From Deinococcus peraridilitoris DSM 19664 (lineage in GTDB: Bacteria; Deinococcota; Deinococci; Deinococcales; Deinococcaceae): a DNA stretch of 64,000 bases. The stretch is from assembly GCF_000317835.1 (NCBI RefSeq), contig NC_019793.1, positions 2,732,501 through 2,796,500 of the forward strand. Reading direction: 5' to 3'. The position numbers and the translations under genes were made by a program. Below are positions 1-7,421 of this stretch, one piece after another. Within the stretch, counting starts at the first letter, position 1. Each line of letters starts with the position of its first letter. The notes below the pieces were generated by a model that worked only from the letters and a program-made list of their open reading frames with translations, made no database searches and was not told the DNA's origin.

Positions 1-1
1 G

Positions 2-130
2 GTCCTGCCGGACGACCTGGCTTCTTATGAACTGGAACTCGCGCTCCGCGCCCTGGCGGAGATCAGTGGGCGTGATGTGAGCGAGGATATACTTGACGGC
101 ATCTTCGCCAACTTCTGTGTCGGAAAATAA
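2..130 (+). CDS. mnmE: tRNA modification GTPase MnmE, C-terminal fragment
   Basis: Only the last 42 codons lie in the window; the gene enters from the left edge. The open frame starting at base 2 ends with the residues IFANFCVGK before TAA. MnmE proteins end in a conserved C(I/L/V)GK motif whose cysteine is needed for wobble-uridine modification, and the preceding helical stretch ([11 protein letters not shown], then EDILDGIF) fits the MnmE C-terminal helical domain. MnmE works with MnmG to place the carboxymethylaminomethyl group on U34 of certain tRNAs. The assignment rests on this short tail alone, but the motif and its position at the stop codon are specific. Confidence 0.8.
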   Translation, partial: VLPDDLASYELELALRALAEISGRDVSEDILDGIFANFCVGK

Positions 131-137
131 ACAAGAA

Positions 138-1214
138 ATGAAGTCGCCTGTCAACTTGAGAAGTTCACCCTCTCACCGCGTCGTGGGGTTCTTGATGCTG
201 GCTCTGTTGATTGTGGGGAGCGGCGAGGTCAACACGGCCCTGGCCCAGACGGTGCCGGGAAAAGCAAAAGCGGCTCCTGCCCAGGCGGCTGCGCCCGCAC
301 CCAGACCGGCGGCGGTCCTCGTTGAAGGCTTTGATTATCAGGTGGATGGGCTGAGGATCCGGGGAATCGTGTGCCGCCCTGACGGGCAGGCCGGGCGGCC
401 CCTGCTGAACATGGTGCACGGCGGCCTGGATTCGCCGGTGGACAAAAATAACTGCCGCCGGTTCGCGCGCCTGGGATATGTGGTGGCGGCGAGCGCACTG
501 CGCGGCCAGGGTGGCAGCGAAGGCAAACCCGAGGTGTGCGGCCGTGAAGTGGACGACGTGCAGACGCTGCGTGACCTGGTGCAGGAACGCTACCGGACTG
601 ATGCGCGCCGCGTCGCGTACCTGGGGGTCAGTCTGGGAGGCTGCATCGCCGTCAAGGCCGCCGCGCGAGAAGGGGACGTGCGGGCGGTCGTGACGCTGCT
701 CTCACCTACCAATTTTGCCGAACAGCTCGATTTGCTGCGTCCCACCCGCCCGGACGCAGTGGCGCGCTGGGAGGCACTGCTGGGCGGTCCTTACCGCAAA
801 ATCAGCGCCACGTACGAGGAGCGCCGCCCGATGCAGGCGGTCTCTCAGCTGCAGGCCCCCCTGCTGACCGTCGCTGCCGGCAACGATCCCTTGATTCCCC
901 TGCAGCAGAGTTGCGCGGTGCGTGATGCCCGCCGCGCCGCCGGACGTGAGGTGACTGAGGTGCGCCAGAACAAGGACGGCACGCCCGGAGCGTTGCCGGA
1001 CAAGCCCTGGCGGCGCTGCGATGGCGAAGCTCCCGGCGCGCAGCTGGGTGACCTGCGCGATCAGGACGTGCTGCTCGTTTACGGGGATCTGGGGCACACC
1101 AGCACACCCTTGATGTGGAAAGCCGCCGAAGCGTACCTCGCGGCCAACATCGAACCGCCCAGCCCCTCGCTCTTCGAGCGGCTGCGCGACTTCTTCCGGC
1201 GCTCGGCGCAATGA
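138..1214 (+). CDS. exported alpha/beta hydrolase (serine hydrolase)
   Basis: About 358 residues. The start at 138 lies 7 nt after the mnmE stop; an in-frame GTG/ATG-type start at 93 would overlap mnmE and is less likely. The N-terminus has basic residues followed by a hydrophobic stretch (FLMLALLIVG) and an Ala-Gln, so it is probably exported, followed by an Ala/Pro-rich linker. The fold signature is HGG near residue 95, the nucleophile elbow GVSLGG near residue 163, and a C-terminal acid and His (DLGHTS). This resembles dienelactone-hydrolase/prolyl-oligopeptidase-like hydrolases. The substrate cannot be read from the sequence. It may be co-transcribed with mnmE. Confidence 0.7.
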   Translation: MKSPVNLRSSPSHRVVGFLMLALLIVGSGEVNTALAQTVPGKAKAAPAQAAAPAPRPAAVLVEGFDYQVDGLRIRGIVCRPDGQAGRPLLNMVHGGLDSPVDKNNCRRFARLGYVVAASALRGQGGSEGKPEVCGREVDDVQTLRDLVQERYRTDARRVAYLGVSLGGCIAVKAAAREGDVRAVVTLLSPTNFAEQLDLLRPTRPDAVARWEALLGGPYRKISATYEERRPMQAVSQLQAPLLTVAAGNDPLIPLQQSCAVRDARRAAGREVTEVRQNKDGTPGALPDKPWRRCDGEAPGAQLGDLRDQDVLLVYGDLGHTSTPLMWKAAEAYLAANIEPPSPSLFERLRDFFRRSAQ

Positions 1215-1244
1215 GGCGCCCAATGATCACGCTGGTAAACGGTG

Positions 1245-2438
1245 TTACTTTGCGCTCAGTGCACGACGCTGGGCTTCTTCCAGGGCTTCGCGGGCCAGGG
1301 CGCCTCCTTTGATGGTTTTGGTGATGGCTTCTTCCAGAAAGCCGCGCCAGGTGTCGTATTGCGCCACGCGCGGCCGGGACACCGCGTGGTCGAGTTGCGC
1401 GAAGATGGCGGCGCGTTGCGGATTCTGCTTGAAAAAGTCGCTCAGCAGGGGTTGCACGCTCTTGCGGGGCGGCAGGTACAGCGTACCTTCGACCCAGCTT
1501 TGCAGGTTTTTGGGTTGCATCAGAAACTGCCAGAAGGCAAAGGCGCCCGCCTGCTCCTCAACGCTTGCCGAGTTGAGGACGACCAGCTGCGCTCCGCCGA
1601 ACGGCACCGCGCACTTGACCGCGCAGGGGACGGGGGCGGCGCCGACCTCGATGAAAATTCCGAGCCGCCCGAGGTCGGTCCAGTTGGCGACGCTGGCCAC
1701 GGCCATGCTGTCAATGCCGCGCACGAAGTCCACGGCGGCGCGCGTAGCGTCGCTGACCGTGTACGCCGAGGCGGTGCCACCGCGTGTCATGCGGGCGAGC
1801 AGTTCCAGGCTGGTGACCACCTCGGGCGAGGTGAAGTTGGGCGCGCCGTCCTTGACGACGCTGCCGCCGTGCGCTGCGACGATCTGCTCGAAGGTCCACG
1901 CTTCGGCCACCGCCACAAAGCCCCGTTTACCACGTCCGCTGAGGGCTTTGGCAGTGCTTTCGAGTTCGGCATAAGTCTTGGGCGGCGCCACGTTCACGCG
2001 TCTCAGGGCACGCGCGTTGTAAAACAGCGCCGGGGTGCTGACGTTCCAGGGCAGTCCGAAGCGCTTGCCGTTCATCTCACCGTAGGCCCAGACTGCCGGA
2101 TAGAAATCACGGACGGTTTCGGCCGGAAGGGAATTCGCGAAACGGTCCAGATTCGCCAGGCGGTTTTCGGCCACCAGTTTCGGAAAGTACGTCAATTCGG
2201 CCTGAAACAGCGCGGGAGCGGTCTTGCTGCGGATCGCGGCGTCCAGCTTGCCTGGGGCTTCCCGGTAATCTCCGGCCAGCACGGGCGTGACTTCATACTG
2301 GCTTTGCGAGCGGTTGAAGTCGTTCACAAGGCGCTGCACGAGATCCCTCGAGCCGTCCATAGAATGCCAGAAGGTCACTTTTACAGGGGCGGCAGACGCG
2401 CCGCACGACAACAGCAGGGCGAGGCTCAAAAGGCGCAT
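1245..2438 (-). CDS. ABC transporter extracellular solute-binding protein, family 1
   Basis: 397 residues with an N-terminal signal peptide (LLSLALLLSCGASAA) and the typical beginning of family 1 binding proteins (VKVTFWHSMDG), as in UgpB/MalE-like proteins for glycerol-3-phosphate or oligosaccharides. An LPWNVSTPALFYN segment and the late FAFWQFLM stretch also fit this family. It would capture a solute in the cell envelope and deliver it to a membrane permease, but no permease or ATPase of the sugar type lies next to it; the adjacent ABC genes are of the exporter type and run divergently. It is therefore probably an orphan binding protein whose partner genes are elsewhere. Substrate unknown. 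Confidence 0.75.
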   Translation of the reverse strand: MRLLSLALLLSCGASAAPVKVTFWHSMDGSRDLVQRLVNDFNRSQSQYEVTPVLAGDYREAPGKLDAAIRSKTAPALFQAELTYFPKLVAENRLANLDRFANSLPAETVRDFYPAVWAYGEMNGKRFGLPWNVSTPALFYNARALRRVNVAPPKTYAELESTAKALSGRGKRGFVAVAEAWTFEQIVAAHGGSVVKDGAPNFTSPEVVTSLELLARMTRGGTASAYTVSDATRAAVDFVRGIDSMAVASVANWTDLGRLGIFIEVGAAPVPCAVKCAVPFGGAQLVVLNSASVEEQAGAFAFWQFLMQPKNLQSWVEGTLYLPPRKSVQPLLSDFFKQNPQRAAIFAQLDHAVSRPRVAQYDTWRGFLEEAITKTIKGGALAREALEEAQRRALSAK

Positions 2439-2543
2439 GCTTCAGTGTAAAGCGGGGCGCCCGGCCCGCCATCTTCTGGCAAGCTTGGGCGAAGTTCTTA
2501 CACGAAGACGCGAAGAGCGACTTAGGCGTCATGGCTTAGCCGC

Positions 2544-2572
2544 TTGCACTCCACGGGCATGACTTTTATGCT
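2544..2572 (+). promoter_or_regulatory. sigma-70-type promoter of the ABC exporter operon
   Basis: TTGCAC (2544-2549), a 17-nt spacer, then TATGCT (2567-2572). The predicted transcript begins near 2579, directly before a ribosome-binding site and short leader ORF. Confidence 0.6.
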
Positions 2573-2593
2573 GACTGCATAAGGAGCACGCTC

Positions 2594-2629
2594 ATGAAGA
2601 TAAATAACGCCAACGCTTCGTTGATGTGA
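2594..2629 (+). CDS. possible 11-residue leader peptide upstream of ABC exporter
   Basis: A tiny open frame, MKINNANASLM, preceded by AAGGAG at 2581-2586 with 7-nt spacing. It starts about 15 nt after the predicted transcription start and is followed by a short hairpin with seven Ts. That order (promoter, good RBS, short peptide, terminator, structural gene) is that of ribosome-controlled attenuators. Whether it is translated is an inference from position. Confidence 0.4.
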   Translation: MKINNANASLM

Positions 2630-2666
2630 TTGTCGAGCTGCCCCACGGCGCTGTGACCTGTTTGTT

Positions 2667-2689
2667 CCGGCCAAGGTCGGGATTTTTTT
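2667..2689 (+). terminator. possible attenuator terminator before ABC exporter
   Basis: A 5-bp GC-rich stem (2667-2671 with 2676-2680, one G-U pair) around a CAAG loop, followed by seven consecutive Ts at 2683-2689. The segment GACCT at 2655-2659 can instead pair with AGGTC at 2674-2678, which would open the terminator stem. The stem is short, so strength is uncertain. Confidence 0.4.
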
Positions 2690-2710
2690 GTGCTTTTGCC
2701 AGGAGAATGC

Positions 2711-3556
2711 ATGACCCTTGTTGCTCCAGAGCCCAACGTGACGTTTGACCGCAATGAGACCGCCATTTCGGTCAGCAACCTGCGCATGACCTTTGCCAAG
2801 CGGGTCGGTGGTACCCTGCTCAGACCCAGGATGCAGACGCTTCCGGCCGTCGACGGCGTCAGTTTCGAGGTGAACCGCGGTGAAATCTTCGGCGTGCTCG
2901 GTCCCAACGGCAGTGGCAAAAGCACCCTGATTCGTGCGATTTCGACCCTGCTGATTCCCGACGGTGGTCAAGTCAGGATGTTCGGCCTCGACCTGCGCAA
3001 GGACGAGGCCAAGCTGCGCCGGATGCTCAACCGCGTGTCCGTGGACGCTGCGTTCTACAAGAAGCTCTCGCCACGCGAGAATCTGCTGTACTCTGCGCGG
3101 CTCTACGGCCTGAACGCCGCCGAGGCCGAAGCCCGCGCCCTGGCCATTCTGCGCCGTCTGGGTCTGCGCGACAAGGCCTTTTACGAACCGCTGGAGGAGA
3201 TGTCGCGCGGCATGCAGCAGAAAGTGGCCATCGCGCGTGCCTTTCTGACTGCGCCCATCATCGTGCTGCTCGACGAACCCACCACCGGACTTGATCCCAA
3301 GTCGCGTCGTGACGTGCAGGAGTTCGTGCTGGAGCTGCGTGACCAGCATGACGCCACCATCATCCTCACCACCCACGACATGCCCGAGGCTGAGCGGCTG
3401 TGTGACCGCATCGCTTTCATTCAGGGCGGGAAGTTCGTGGCACAGGGCACTGCCAGCGAACTCAAGGCGCGCATCGGACCGGGCGCGACGCTCGAGGACG
3501 CCTTCTTGGAACTCGCCGGGGACGACTTCATCAAGGAAGTCGAGGAGAAAACATGA
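2711..3556 (+). CDS. ABC exporter ATP-binding protein
   Basis: 281 residues. The start at 2711 is chosen because AGGAG lies at 2701-2705; an earlier in-frame start at 2690 lacks this. Walker A is GPNGSGKST, the signature region is EEMSRGMQQKVAIARA, Walker B is IIVLLDEPTTGLD and the switch His follows in LTTHDM. The family is the ABC-2 type (drug/antibiotic or polysaccharide exporters, CcmA/NatA-like). It would hydrolyse ATP in the cytoplasm to power the permease encoded next, whose start overlaps this stop by four bases (ATGA), implying translational coupling. A promoter, leader ORF and short terminator precede it. Confidence 0.85.
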   Translation: MTLVAPEPNVTFDRNETAISVSNLRMTFAKRVGGTLLRPRMQTLPAVDGVSFEVNRGEIFGVLGPNGSGKSTLIRAISTLLIPDGGQVRMFGLDLRKDEAKLRRMLNRVSVDAAFYKKLSPRENLLYSARLYGLNAAEAEARALAILRRLGLRDKAFYEPLEEMSRGMQQKVAIARAFLTAPIIVLLDEPTTGLDPKSRRDVQEFVLELRDQHDATIILTTHDMPEAERLCDRIAFIQGGKFVAQGTASELKARIGPGATLEDAFLELAGDDFIKEVEEKT

Positions 3557-4431
3557 CCACGCCTCCCGCATCACTGCCAGACCACACCCCACCTCAGAAA
3601 CCCGCGTCAGGCCTGCTGGCCGCGTGGCGCGCCATCGGGGCATTCGTCTTTCGCGATTACCACCTGACCCGACGGTATTTCTCCTGGGTCTTCGTGTTCA
3701 CCTTCTATGACATGGTCGGCGCGGCGGCCATCGTGCTGATCGGTGTGGCGGCAAACAATCCGCGCCTCACCCTCACCCTGATCCTGGGTGCGGTGATGTG
3801 GTCTTTTCTGTCGCGTCTGTTCGGAGAAATTGCCAACAGCATCAGTTACGAACGCTGGGAGGGCACCATCGAGTACACCTTCATGGCGCCCGTATCACGC
3901 CTGACCCACCTGGTAGGGGTGAGCCTCTTTGCAGGCGGCTACGCGCTGCTGCGCTGTTTTCTGGTGTTCGGCTTTCTGGTGTTCTTCACGAGGGTGCAGG
4001 CGAGTCCGGTGGCGCTGCTGGAATGCCTGGCGGTGTTTCTGGTGGCGTCGCTGGGCTTTTTGGGCATCGGTCTGATGGCCGCGGTGCTGCCAGTCATGAG
4101 CACCGAAAACGGTGCGCAGGCCACCAACATCATTCAGGCAGTGTTTTTGCTGATCAGCGGGGTGTATTACCCGGTGAGCGTGCTGCCCGCCTGGCTGCAG
4201 CCAGTGTCCTACCTCAGTCCGGCGACGTACGCCCTGGAAGCCTGCCGAAAAATTCTGGGTACCAACGGAGAAGGCAGCGACATCGTGTCGGGCGTGGGAC
4301 TTGCGGCCGTGCTGCCGGAACTGGGCATTCTGGCCGTGTTCGGTCTGGTGACCATTCCGCTCGGGCTTTTTGTGTTCAGCCAGGCGGAAACCTGGGCCAA
4401 GCGCACCGGAAAGCTTAAGCGCGCCGGCTGA
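3553..4431 (+). CDS. ABC-2 type exporter permease
   Basis: 292 residues with about six hydrophobic segments (for example ILGAVMWSFLSRLFGEI, CLAVFLVASLGFLGIGLMAAVLPV and AVFGLVTIPLGLFVF). The region LLISGVYYPVSVLPAWLQPVS is the conserved ABC-2 permease motif before the last membrane helices. It forms the membrane channel for the ATPase encoded just upstream; the two overlap by ATGA. Substrate is not determinable; such pairs export drugs, lipids or glycans. The gene ends shortly before a strong bidirectional terminator. Confidence 0.85.
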   Translation: MTTPPASLPDHTPPQKPASGLLAAWRAIGAFVFRDYHLTRRYFSWVFVFTFYDMVGAAAIVLIGVAANNPRLTLTLILGAVMWSFLSRLFGEIANSISYERWEGTIEYTFMAPVSRLTHLVGVSLFAGGYALLRCFLVFGFLVFFTRVQASPVALLECLAVFLVASLGFLGIGLMAAVLPVMSTENGAQATNIIQAVFLLISGVYYPVSVLPAWLQPVSYLSPATYALEACRKILGTNGEGSDIVSGVGLAAVLPELGILAVFGLVTIPLGLFVFSQAETWAKRTGKLKRAG

Positions 4432-4449
4432 GGGCAGAGCCAAGCATAA

Positions 4450-4486
4450 AAAGAGAGCCGGGACCCAAGGTCCCGGCTCTCTTTTT
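4450..4486. terminator. bidirectional intrinsic terminator
   Basis: A perfect 16-bp stem (4450-4465 with 4469-4484) and a 3-nt loop, with As before and Ts after the stem (4448-4452 and 4482-4486). It lies between convergent genes ending at 4431 (+) and 4494 (-) and can serve both. Confidence 0.9.
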
Positions 4487-4493
4487 ACGTTGC

Positions 4494-5408
4494 TCAGCGT
4501 TCGCGTTCGACGGACACTTCGAAGCGGGAACCGGTCTGCTTGACCTTCAGCTTGGTTTCTTCCGTGCCGCGGGCGTAGCGGCCTTCGATCTGGTTACCGC
4601 GTGTCTTGCGCTCCGCGAGGCGGTAGCCCTGGGCCTTCAGCTCGCCCTCGTAATACGCGTACACCCCGTCCAGCCGTGCATTCGAGCTGAATTCGCTGCG
4701 CCAGCCGGCGTTCTCGTTGTACGTCTGCACGTTCTGCGCGCCCGTGAAGGGCCGGATGGTGATGTCGATGTTGATGATGGCCCCCGTCCGTGGCGCGGGC
4801 TGCGATACGACCACCGTGGTGGGCTGGTTGCCGTAGCTGCCAGCGCCGGCCACATTGTAGTAGGCCACGTCGGTGATCCAGCTGTTGCGCGGAACGGGAT
4901 TCACCACAATCGAGAGGGCCTGCGCGAAGTTCTCCTGCCCCCGCACGTTCACGGTGGCAAAAGCTTCGTTGTTCTGAAACGAGCTGATCTGGTTCAAGTT
5001 CAGCTGCGTTTTGGAGGCCAGCGCCAGCACCTTGTTCACGCCGTAGGGTGCCGCGATATCGAAGGTGAAGCGGTCCTGCGTGGCAGGGAACACCTTCACG
5101 GTGTTGGCCTTCACGAAGTTGGCGCCGCTGGCGTAGCGGTTGGGCAGAATCTGGTCGACGCTGCCGTCGGGATTGACGTTGAACAGGTAGACGTAGGCGT
5201 CATCGGTCACGCTGGTGTAGATGCGGATGCGATCACCAACCGCGTAGTTGGGCGTGCCGTTGCCGCTCTGGTCGCGATCCACCCACACCTGCACCTTGAG
5301 GTCGGCGGGCGCCGGATTGACAATAATGCTCTGTGGCGTGATGCGCGCCTGGGCTGCGGCGACGCTCAGGCCCAGCAGCAGGCTGGTGGCGATCAGGAGG
5401 TTCTTCAT
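4494..5408 (-). CDS. exported DUF4384-like protein
   Basis: 304 residues with a clear signal peptide (LLIATSLLLGLSVAAAQA). The middle part (VWVDRDQSGNGTPNYAVGDRIRIYTSVTDDAYVYLFNVNPDGSVDQ, quoted in pieces: VGDRIRIY, DAYVYLFNV, LPNRY) is typical of DUF4384, a beta domain found in envelope proteins of Deinococcus and relatives. The C-terminal third (from about residue 205) is a separate basic beta-rich region ending VSVERER. It probably sits in the envelope or S-layer region. Function unknown. A strong terminator follows it. Confidence 0.65.
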   Translation of the reverse strand: MKNLLIATSLLLGLSVAAAQARITPQSIIVNPAPADLKVQVWVDRDQSGNGTPNYAVGDRIRIYTSVTDDAYVYLFNVNPDGSVDQILPNRYASGANFVKANTVKVFPATQDRFTFDIAAPYGVNKVLALASKTQLNLNQISSFQNNEAFATVNVRGQENFAQALSIVVNPVPRNSWITDVAYYNVAGAGSYGNQPTTVVVSQPAPRTGAIINIDITIRPFTGAQNVQTYNENAGWRSEFSSNARLDGVYAYYEGELKAQGYRLAERKTRGNQIEGRYARGTEETKLKVKQTGSRFEVSVERER

Positions 5409-5475
5409 GCTCTCAGTGTGCGCGGCGCGACTGACGACATGCTGACGTATTGCTTGAGCAAGCGACCACCCTGCC

Positions 5476-6630
5476 TCAGGATTCGACGCGGACTTCGTAG
5501 CGTTCGGCGTGCCGCAGTGCGGGCAGTGCCTCTTCGCGCAGCAGCAATGTCCGCACTGCCCAGAGGTTCTTGAAAACCCGGTAGGTCAGGGCTGTCTGAT
5601 CGAGGTAATCGACGCCCGCCGAGCCGCCCGTGCCCGTGCGGCGCCCGATGACCCGCTCCACCATGCGCGCGTGACGCTGGCGAAAGACCAGCATGGCCTG
5701 CTCCATCGCGACCAGGGCGTCGACCACCTCGCGTGGCCAGGACAAGAGGGGCAATTCACGGTAACTTTCGATGAACACCAGCGCGGCGCGCAGTCGTTTT
5801 TCACGTGGGCGCATCGGTGCAGTTACGTCCTCGGCATGCAGAAAGGCGCGCGCGCTTGCCATGCCGCGCTCGTGGCGCAATTGCAGCCGCTCCTGATCCT
5901 GCGGGGTGAGGGCGTCACGCATGGCGAGCACTGTAAAGTTCTTTCCTTCGCGCTCGACGGCCTGCAGGTACTCGTTCAGAAAGGTGTCTACTACCGTCTC
6001 GTCCTGCGTCTGGTCTGGAGTCGAGCCCTGAATCGGTGTGCGGTAGAGCCAGTCATTGAGGGCCGAGTGTAGGGTGACGCTTTCGTCAAGGCGCGCCTTG
6101 AGGCGTGCCAGGGCCGGGGAAGGCTCGCCGCCGGGGTGTTTCAGGGCTGCCTGATAGCTGCCCTCGTGCCCGAGCGGAATACGCTCGTCGTCATTCAGGC
6201 CCAGCAGTACCTCGATTTCGCGCAGCTGCGCACTCTGAAAGCCGCTGGCCGGTGACAGCTTGTCACGAAACGCCAGGTAATCGCGGGTGGTGAGGGTTTC
6301 CATCAGTTCGAAATGATTGCTGAGCTGTGAAAAGAGCACCACCACCCGCCGCAGGGAACGCACGGCGCTGGCGAGTGCGGTTTCGGGCACGTGCGGCTGC
6401 GAGAAGAGATCACGCACGGTGACCAGTTCACGCAACACCAGCTTGAACCACAGCTCGTCCACCTGGTGCACGACGATGAACATCACCTCGTCGTTGCTCA
6501 GTCGCGCGTCGGTGTCCGAAAGGCCACTTTGCAAGGCGAGCAGTTCCTCGACCTTGATGTATTCCCAATAGAGCGTCGGGCGACGCGGCGCAGGCGAGTC
6601 GGATGGCGGTGAGGGCTCCTGAGTCGACAT
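5476..6630 (-). CDS. kynA: tryptophan 2,3-dioxygenase
   Basis: 384 residues. Heme enzyme that opens the indole ring of L-tryptophan to N-formylkynurenine, the first step of the kynurenine route. Recognisable family motifs run in order: YWEYIKVEELLALQ, MFIVVHQVDELWFK, the FRDKLSPASGFQS substrate loop, and RHARMVERVIGRRTGTGGSAGV, where the His of the last motif is the expected heme ligand and GTGGS closes over the substrate. It is longer than the roughly 280-residue proteobacterial enzymes because of an inserted segment around residues 165-215. No other kynurenine gene is adjacent. A TAACGT box 5 nt before the ATG suggests a leaderless mRNA. Confidence 0.92.
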   Translation of the reverse strand: MSTQEPSPPSDSPAPRRPTLYWEYIKVEELLALQSGLSDTDARLSNDEVMFIVVHQVDELWFKLVLRELVTVRDLFSQPHVPETALASAVRSLRRVVVLFSQLSNHFELMETLTTRDYLAFRDKLSPASGFQSAQLREIEVLLGLNDDERIPLGHEGSYQAALKHPGGEPSPALARLKARLDESVTLHSALNDWLYRTPIQGSTPDQTQDETVVDTFLNEYLQAVEREGKNFTVLAMRDALTPQDQERLQLRHERGMASARAFLHAEDVTAPMRPREKRLRAALVFIESYRELPLLSWPREVVDALVAMEQAMLVFRQRHARMVERVIGRRTGTGGSAGVDYLDQTALTYRVFKNLWAVRTLLLREEALPALRHAERYEVRVES

Positions 6631-6755
6631 GATTCACGTTAGCATGACCGGACTAGACAACTTTTGCCGTTGGGAAAGCGCTTCCCAAGGTTTGCTGGGG
6701 GTCAGACTGGGGTCATCCTCAGACGAACAGCAGACGGGCCTCCTACCCTGAAGAG

Positions 6756-6923
6756 GTGTCCCGAAGTCTGCTTGCCACCTTGCTGTTCTGGTTCATCGCC
6801 GCGCTGTGTGTGGCCCTTGCCGTGTACAAGCTCGCCATCGGCGCCTCGACCGTCTCTTTCCGTTTCGCGGCGCTGGCGTTGATGATGTGGGCCATCGGAC
6901 GCTATGGCCCCTGGAACAGCTGA
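6756..6923 (+). CDS. small membrane protein (55 aa)
   Basis: GTG start; the frame encodes two hydrophobic segments (LLATLLFWFIAALCVALAVY and FRFAALALMMWAIG) separated by a short polar turn, with a terminal GRYGPWNS. It fills most of the gap between kynA and the ArsC-like gene. No convincing ribosome-binding site is visible, so the call rests on open frame, hydrophobic pattern and GC-rich third positions. Function unknown. Confidence 0.5.
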   Translation: MSRSLLATLLFWFIAALCVALAVYKLAIGASTVSFRFAALALMMWAIGRYGPWNS

Positions 6924-6969
6924 TTTCGTCAGATCGCCGTCCTGAATGTAGTGGCGGATGGCCTGCCCT

Positions 6970-7317
6970 TCATCCCTGCACCATCGCCGCCCAAGCCTCC
7001 GGGTTCTGCCCATAACTCAGGTGCTTGCCCAGACGCACCAGGGGCAGTCGCAGAATCTCCGGATGCGTGATGGCGCGCTGCATCAGCCCTTCTTCCGAAA
7101 GACGCAGGTACGGCAGGTTGAGTTTTTCATAGGCCTGGCCTTCGACGTCCAGCAGGGCGGTCAGACCGAACTTCTGGGTGAAGCGCGCCAATTCTCCTTT
7201 GGCGATGGGGCGCTCCCGAAGGTCGACAAAATGAATCTTGACCCGCCGCTCCTTGAAAAACCGCTCGGCGGCGCGGGTGCTGCTCGATTTTTTCAGGCCA
7301 AAGATCTGAACTTCCAT
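6970..7317 (-). CDS. ArsC/Spx-like thioredoxin-fold protein without cysteine
   Basis: 115 residues of the ArsC/Spx/YffB family: MEVQIFGLKKSSSTRAAERFF at the start, then VDLRERPIAKGEL, and near the end RLPLVRLGKHLSYGQNPEAW, the usual ArsC-family tail. In active arsenate reductases and in Spx the loop after GLKK carries one or two cysteines; here it reads SSST and the whole protein has no cysteine. It therefore cannot do thiol-based reduction and may be a binding or regulatory protein. TAGATT six nt before the ATG suggests leaderless transcription. Confidence 0.7.
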   Translation of the reverse strand: MEVQIFGLKKSSSTRAAERFFKERRVKIHFVDLRERPIAKGELARFTQKFGLTALLDVEGQAYEKLNLPYLRLSEEGLMQRAITHPEILRLPLVRLGKHLSYGQNPEAWAAMVQG

Positions 7318-7371
7318 GCCTTTAATCTAGCGAGGGCGGCACAAAACTCAGGGCCTCATATCCGGCAAAGA

Positions 7372-7395
7372 AGAAGCCGGACGCGTCCGGCTTCT
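7372..7395. terminator. palindromic hairpin downstream of lysJ
   Basis: A 24-bp perfect palindrome centred on ACGCGT. It lies 26 nt beyond the lysJ stop on the minus strand. The flanking T-run is short (TTCTTTG), so it is a probable but not strong terminator. Confidence 0.5.
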
Positions 7396-7421
7396 CATTG
7401 GCACCTGTGGTCAGACGTGGC

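Noticed and set aside
1242..2450. Long plus-strand frame opposite the solute-binding protein.
   Set aside because: Shadow frame: no motif, Arg/Gly/Ala-rich composition, while the minus strand has a signal peptide and family motifs.
2522..3643. Long minus-strand frame opposite the ABC ATPase.
   Set aside because: The plus strand carries Walker A, signature and Walker B motifs; the minus frame has none.
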